From assembly GCA_963935595.1 (NCBI GenBank), contig OZ012550.1:12957001-13021000 (forward strand): a stretch of 64,000 nt of DNA. Reading direction: 5' to 3'. Made by a program: the position numbers and the translations under genes. Within the stretch, counting starts at the first letter, position 1. Every line of letters begins with the position of its first letter. Shown piece by piece: positions 60,424 through 64,000 of the stretch. The notes beneath the pieces were generated by a model that saw only the letters and a program-made list of their open reading frames with translations, was not told the origin of the DNA and ran no database searches. The stretch comes from Schoenobius gigantellus. Its lineage: Eukaryota; Arthropoda; Insecta; Lepidoptera; Crambidae.

Positions 60424-61800
60424 TATTTTAAATATTTCACATAATTGTCTGTTACACCTTTTATTTTTTGCAGATATTACTCAAAGAAACAGTTTTTCTT
60501 GAAGAAATTTTACATATTTAAATTGCACATGAAATTGGTGCAACGTGCCCATTTATTGTAATGTGTGAAGGGTTATATATATTTTAAAACCCTCCTAATA
60601 CCGTTATTTTGTTGTAAATTGACTTGTGTACGCGATTGTAACAGATATTTCCTTTAATATTTAAAACATCATGTGCAGTTAAAGATTGATTAATGTTTTG
60701 TAGCACCTAAAGAGGCATTTAATGTATAAAATAAAAATGCGTTTAGTATTTTAATAGTAACTTGTATCTTTATAATGAACACGAAATGGAAAATAATTTT
60801 TTTTATTAAGAGAAAGTTGTTTATTTTTGTGAAAATGTTATAAATCATTAGAAAAAATATTTAGGCGACTGACGCCAACTCAATGCAATAATTATGTGTA
60901 GTTTATTATATTAAAATATATCTAAACACGACAAGTCAAAAAAATATTATTTCAGAGCACGTAGGAATTTCACAGGTGTACAAAAATAAGATATAAATTA
61001 TTTAATCGTTGTAGATTTACATAACAGTTCCACTGTTAATTTAGTGTAGTTGAGTGTTGCCATAAAGCTAATTATGTACCGCTTACTTCTTGCCAGTCCA
61101 AAAAATCCTTGTACCTTGAACGAAAATAAATATATTTTTCGATTACACTCTTATTATATTAAGTAGATTAATATTATATCAAGAAATATTAGGAAAATAT
61201 TGTAACAATAAATTAAGATAATATTATACGCGTCATGTATCGGAAAAGTCTACATGTAGGTTTGTCTGAAATTATTATTTTTTAAATATAAAATTGCCTA
61301 TGCATATCTGTTGTACAATAACATTCAAAATTCTATTTCTACAAATCAATGTGTAGATTTTCCGTAATTTAACTAGTAAAGTATAGCTCCTATAAAATGA
61401 TTAAATTATTATACCCATTGCCGTATAGCAAAGGGTGCATAGGACAATATTCATTCAAATAATAATTGTGTTGTCGTCTGCGTCCAGTCTCCTCTTGTGT
61501 AAATTATTGTTTAGATCTTTCAATCACGTGCATATTTGCGGCGTCTCTGAGAAGTACTTTACCGTTAACGTTTGATATTCAGTTTCGCGACACAATACAA
61601 TGAAGTTGATATTCCATTGCAAAGACATACTGATAGTTACTATACGGTTACGTGAGCAATATTGTTTTAGGAGATATTAAAATGGTTATAGATCACTTTT
61701 TTGCAAACCGTACCTAGATTGATTGTAATATCTGCTATGTGACCGGGTAATGTTTTAGTAAATCCGACAAATAAAAATGTCTAATAAGGGGCTGTAAAAT
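60424..61800. other. AT-rich intergenic sequence
   Basis: No gene recognised; very AT-rich, with several AATAAA motifs that could be distal polyadenylation sites of the BCH gene. Confidence 0.4.
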
Positions 61801-61809
61801 CTCAGTGAT

Positions 61810-62065
61810 AGGGCTTTAATCCACACACATCCGGGCCGTGTCCGTGGCAAGATCGGAGATCCGTGCCACGTCAGGGCCACCAACTTCTTAAGCACCATTT
61901 ACGGAAACCAATATGCATTATGACTTTGTTTAAAACTGCAGAGATGCACATCGCTTCTATTGATAACTCGTCATTCATTTTATTTAATAAAACTTTCCCG
62001 TCCACGTCCCGGGCACGGCACGGAAATGTGTGAATTGACCTTAAAGTCCGCCGGGCTTAAATCCT
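61810..62065. mobile_element. MITE-like inverted repeat
   Basis: The left side (GGGCTTTAATCCACACACAT, then CGGGCCGTGTCCGTGG) is mirrored on the right (CCACGTCCCGGGCACGGCAC, then GTGTGAATTGACC). About 250 bp, imperfect arms of about 45 bp. Confidence 0.55.
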
Positions 62066-64000
62066 ACTTAAAGAATTTAATTAGATAGGATGCCAGTTCC
62101 TTGCTTGTGAAGTCCAGATAAAGCTTGCTTCCTCCCTTGGCCTAAATGACACTCACTATAATTATTAGTGAGCTAAAATCTGAGATTTTAATCAATATTT
62201 CTCGTTTAAAAAAAAGGCGAAAAACACCCATCAAAAGCTGCTTCCAGAAGGAAATCCGAGTTATTCAACAAAGGTTATTTAATGATTTTAAGGGGATTCA
62301 ACTCGTTTCACTTAATTTAATAATATTGATGTTTCATTTTTTCTAATAAGTAACTAGTTTCTTTAAAAAAATAATTTGATTTTTTCGCTCAATTTCAATA
62401 ACGCACCGCGCCTGTAATCCAGTACAAACTCAGTCTCAAGGTCGTGGGCGTTACTCATCCTCTTAAAGATGGATATATCTCACACTAGTGCGTAAAAAGT
62501 TGTTCTGCCTTCTTTTTCTTAATATGTGGCAATTGGTCGTTAGAGAGGATAACAATTATCACTGCCTTATTAAAGTTTATAGTGGCCGTACCACAGATAA
62601 TATATGACAAGTCCGATCAAACAACCAAGCAAGGTTCAACGACCTTTTATTTTTTGATACCGTTACTTTTGAAATTAGATAATAAAATGTTAAATTATTG
62701 TTTTTTTTGTACAAAAAAACCAAAAACAGTTTTTCAAACCTTCGCTTAATCAGTACTATATTAATAATGACCGGACCAGTGAAATGAGTATTATGAACGA
62801 CCGCTGGCTTTTGTATACCGCAAAATACATTTATATGCTAATAGGTAAATGACATCTAAAGTATTATTTTTCAACAAACAGCAATCTAAGTCTTCGTTCC
62901 ATTAATATTTCGCAACTATATTAATAAATGCCGTTTGATTTAGGTACGTGCGAAAATGCCATTTGACACTCGAGTGTGCATTCCTGGATTAATAGATATT
63001 GGCATACTTTCCGCACTTACATCAACAATTAATACTCTATACAACATAGATTGCATAGAAGTATACTGATTTAACTCGGTTACCGCCACGGAACAAAAAA
63101 AAACAGTAGAAATATGCAATATCAAATTAAAATCTATAATTATATGACTGTGTGTGTTTCATGATACGAAATGGTTCCTGGTGGTGGAATAGTTTGTTTT
63201 TGTGTGAGAATTTGGTGACAGCGGCACTCAAATATTGATGTATTAAACTTACAATGTTTTGTTGGAGACTCTGGTGATTCCGTTACCGTTACGTCTGCGG
63301 AGTCAGTATTACCAGATTCACCGCTTTGCCGACACTGCCATAGATAACATTATTTATATGCGTAGGAATACACAATGACGTTTCTTTTTCGGATTTTAAT
63401 CTATTGTAATGTCCTGTAATCTATTGTAACTATGTTTATTATGAATAAATAAATAAATTGTAGTGTAGCAGCTATTATAATCTGTACATCTTTGTTGTAT
63501 AGGCAATGGAATATAAATTTGCACAATAATAGCCGTCTGATTGTTAGTCGTAGGTAGATTATGTATTTATTGTATCTAACCGCGAACTGCACTGATATTC
63601 GTGATAAACGAAGTTTAAAGTACATAACGGAATAGTTATTTTATGTGCATATAGTTAAGCTAGTTGTGTCAGAGTCACCGGCCTTGAATATTCTTTTACT
63701 AAGTGTTAAAAGTGTTATTTTACATCGAAAATGTTAAGAGAATGTATAGTGAAAACGTTTAGAATATATAGAGAATATAACTCTTAATCATTTTAATTAG
63801 TCTTGAGAATAATAATTTCTACAAGTACGCTCACGCCAAGTTAAACTGGTTTTAGTACACATAGGTAACACCTTCTACTAGACTGAGAGCGCGTGAACCC
63901 TACCGGTAACGGTTCTCCTGTAAGGCTACAAAACTTTACAGGAGAAAGTATATTTACAACCATAATGCTGCACACCTTTTGACTCGCCTGTCCGGGACTT
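62066..64000. other. AT-rich intergenic sequence
   Basis: No gene recognised. A small stem-loop (TCTCCTGTAA with TTTACAGGAGA) lies at 63914-63945. Short open frames have no motifs. Confidence 0.4.

Overview
The window is arthropod nuclear DNA, almost certainly lepidopteran. It is AT-rich, has intron-rich genes with GT-AG splice sites, and is packed with the kinds of mobile elements common in moth and butterfly genomes: tRNA-derived SINEs with GAT-type tails, Jockey-, R1- and RTE-like LINEs, Tc1, hAT-, P- and piggyBac-like DNA elements, and many palindromic MITEs. Exon models were built by eye from splice sites, codon phase and remembered family motifs; no search was run.

Three protein-coding genes are well supported. 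(1) On the minus strand, 13431 to 7428 in six exons, lies an Atf-2 orthologue (568 aa): N-terminal C2H2 finger, the TPTP phospho-acceptor motif, a long Ser/Thr/Asn-rich middle and a C-terminal bZIP. (2) On the minus strand, 24712 to 21125 in six exons, lies a secreted 186-aa single-domain von Willebrand factor C (SVWC-type) protein; a possible alternative last exon is at 20528-20824. (3) On the plus strand, 25176 to 54495 in nine coding exons, lies a 570-aa BNIP2/caytaxin-family protein with a C-terminal BCH (CRAL-TRIO-like) domain. Genes 2 and 3 are divergent, with start codons 463 bp apart, and may share a promoter. Two isolated exon-like ORFs with good donor sites (14616-14694 and 26172-26297, both plus) may belong to unrecognised genes.

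Most of the rest is mobile DNA. 2.5-7.0 kb: a decayed plus-strand LINE carrying a 773-bp P-element-like insertion and a GC-rich retroposon with 15-bp target duplications. 9.7-18.4 kb: MITEs and snap-back elements in and upstream of Atf-2, including a long-TIR element with a nested SINE and a LINE tail. 19.5-20.0 kb: a piggyBac transposase relic. 26.7-32.5 kb, in intron 1 of the BCH gene: a four-level nest (Jockey-like ORF1, then a hAT-like element, then a long inverted-repeat element, then an R1/LOA-like LINE). 37-46 kb: RTE LINE remnants and MITEs. 47.0-51.8 kb: a foldback-like element whose arms are oppositely oriented arrays of a 120-bp repeat. 58.8-60.4 kb: a decayed Tc1 transposon. I see no recognisable gene in 1-2.5 kb or in 60.4-64 kb.

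The three genes do not form a pathway: they are a stress-responsive transcription factor, a secreted cysteine-rich protein of the kind often linked to immunity, and an intracellular BCH scaffold protein.
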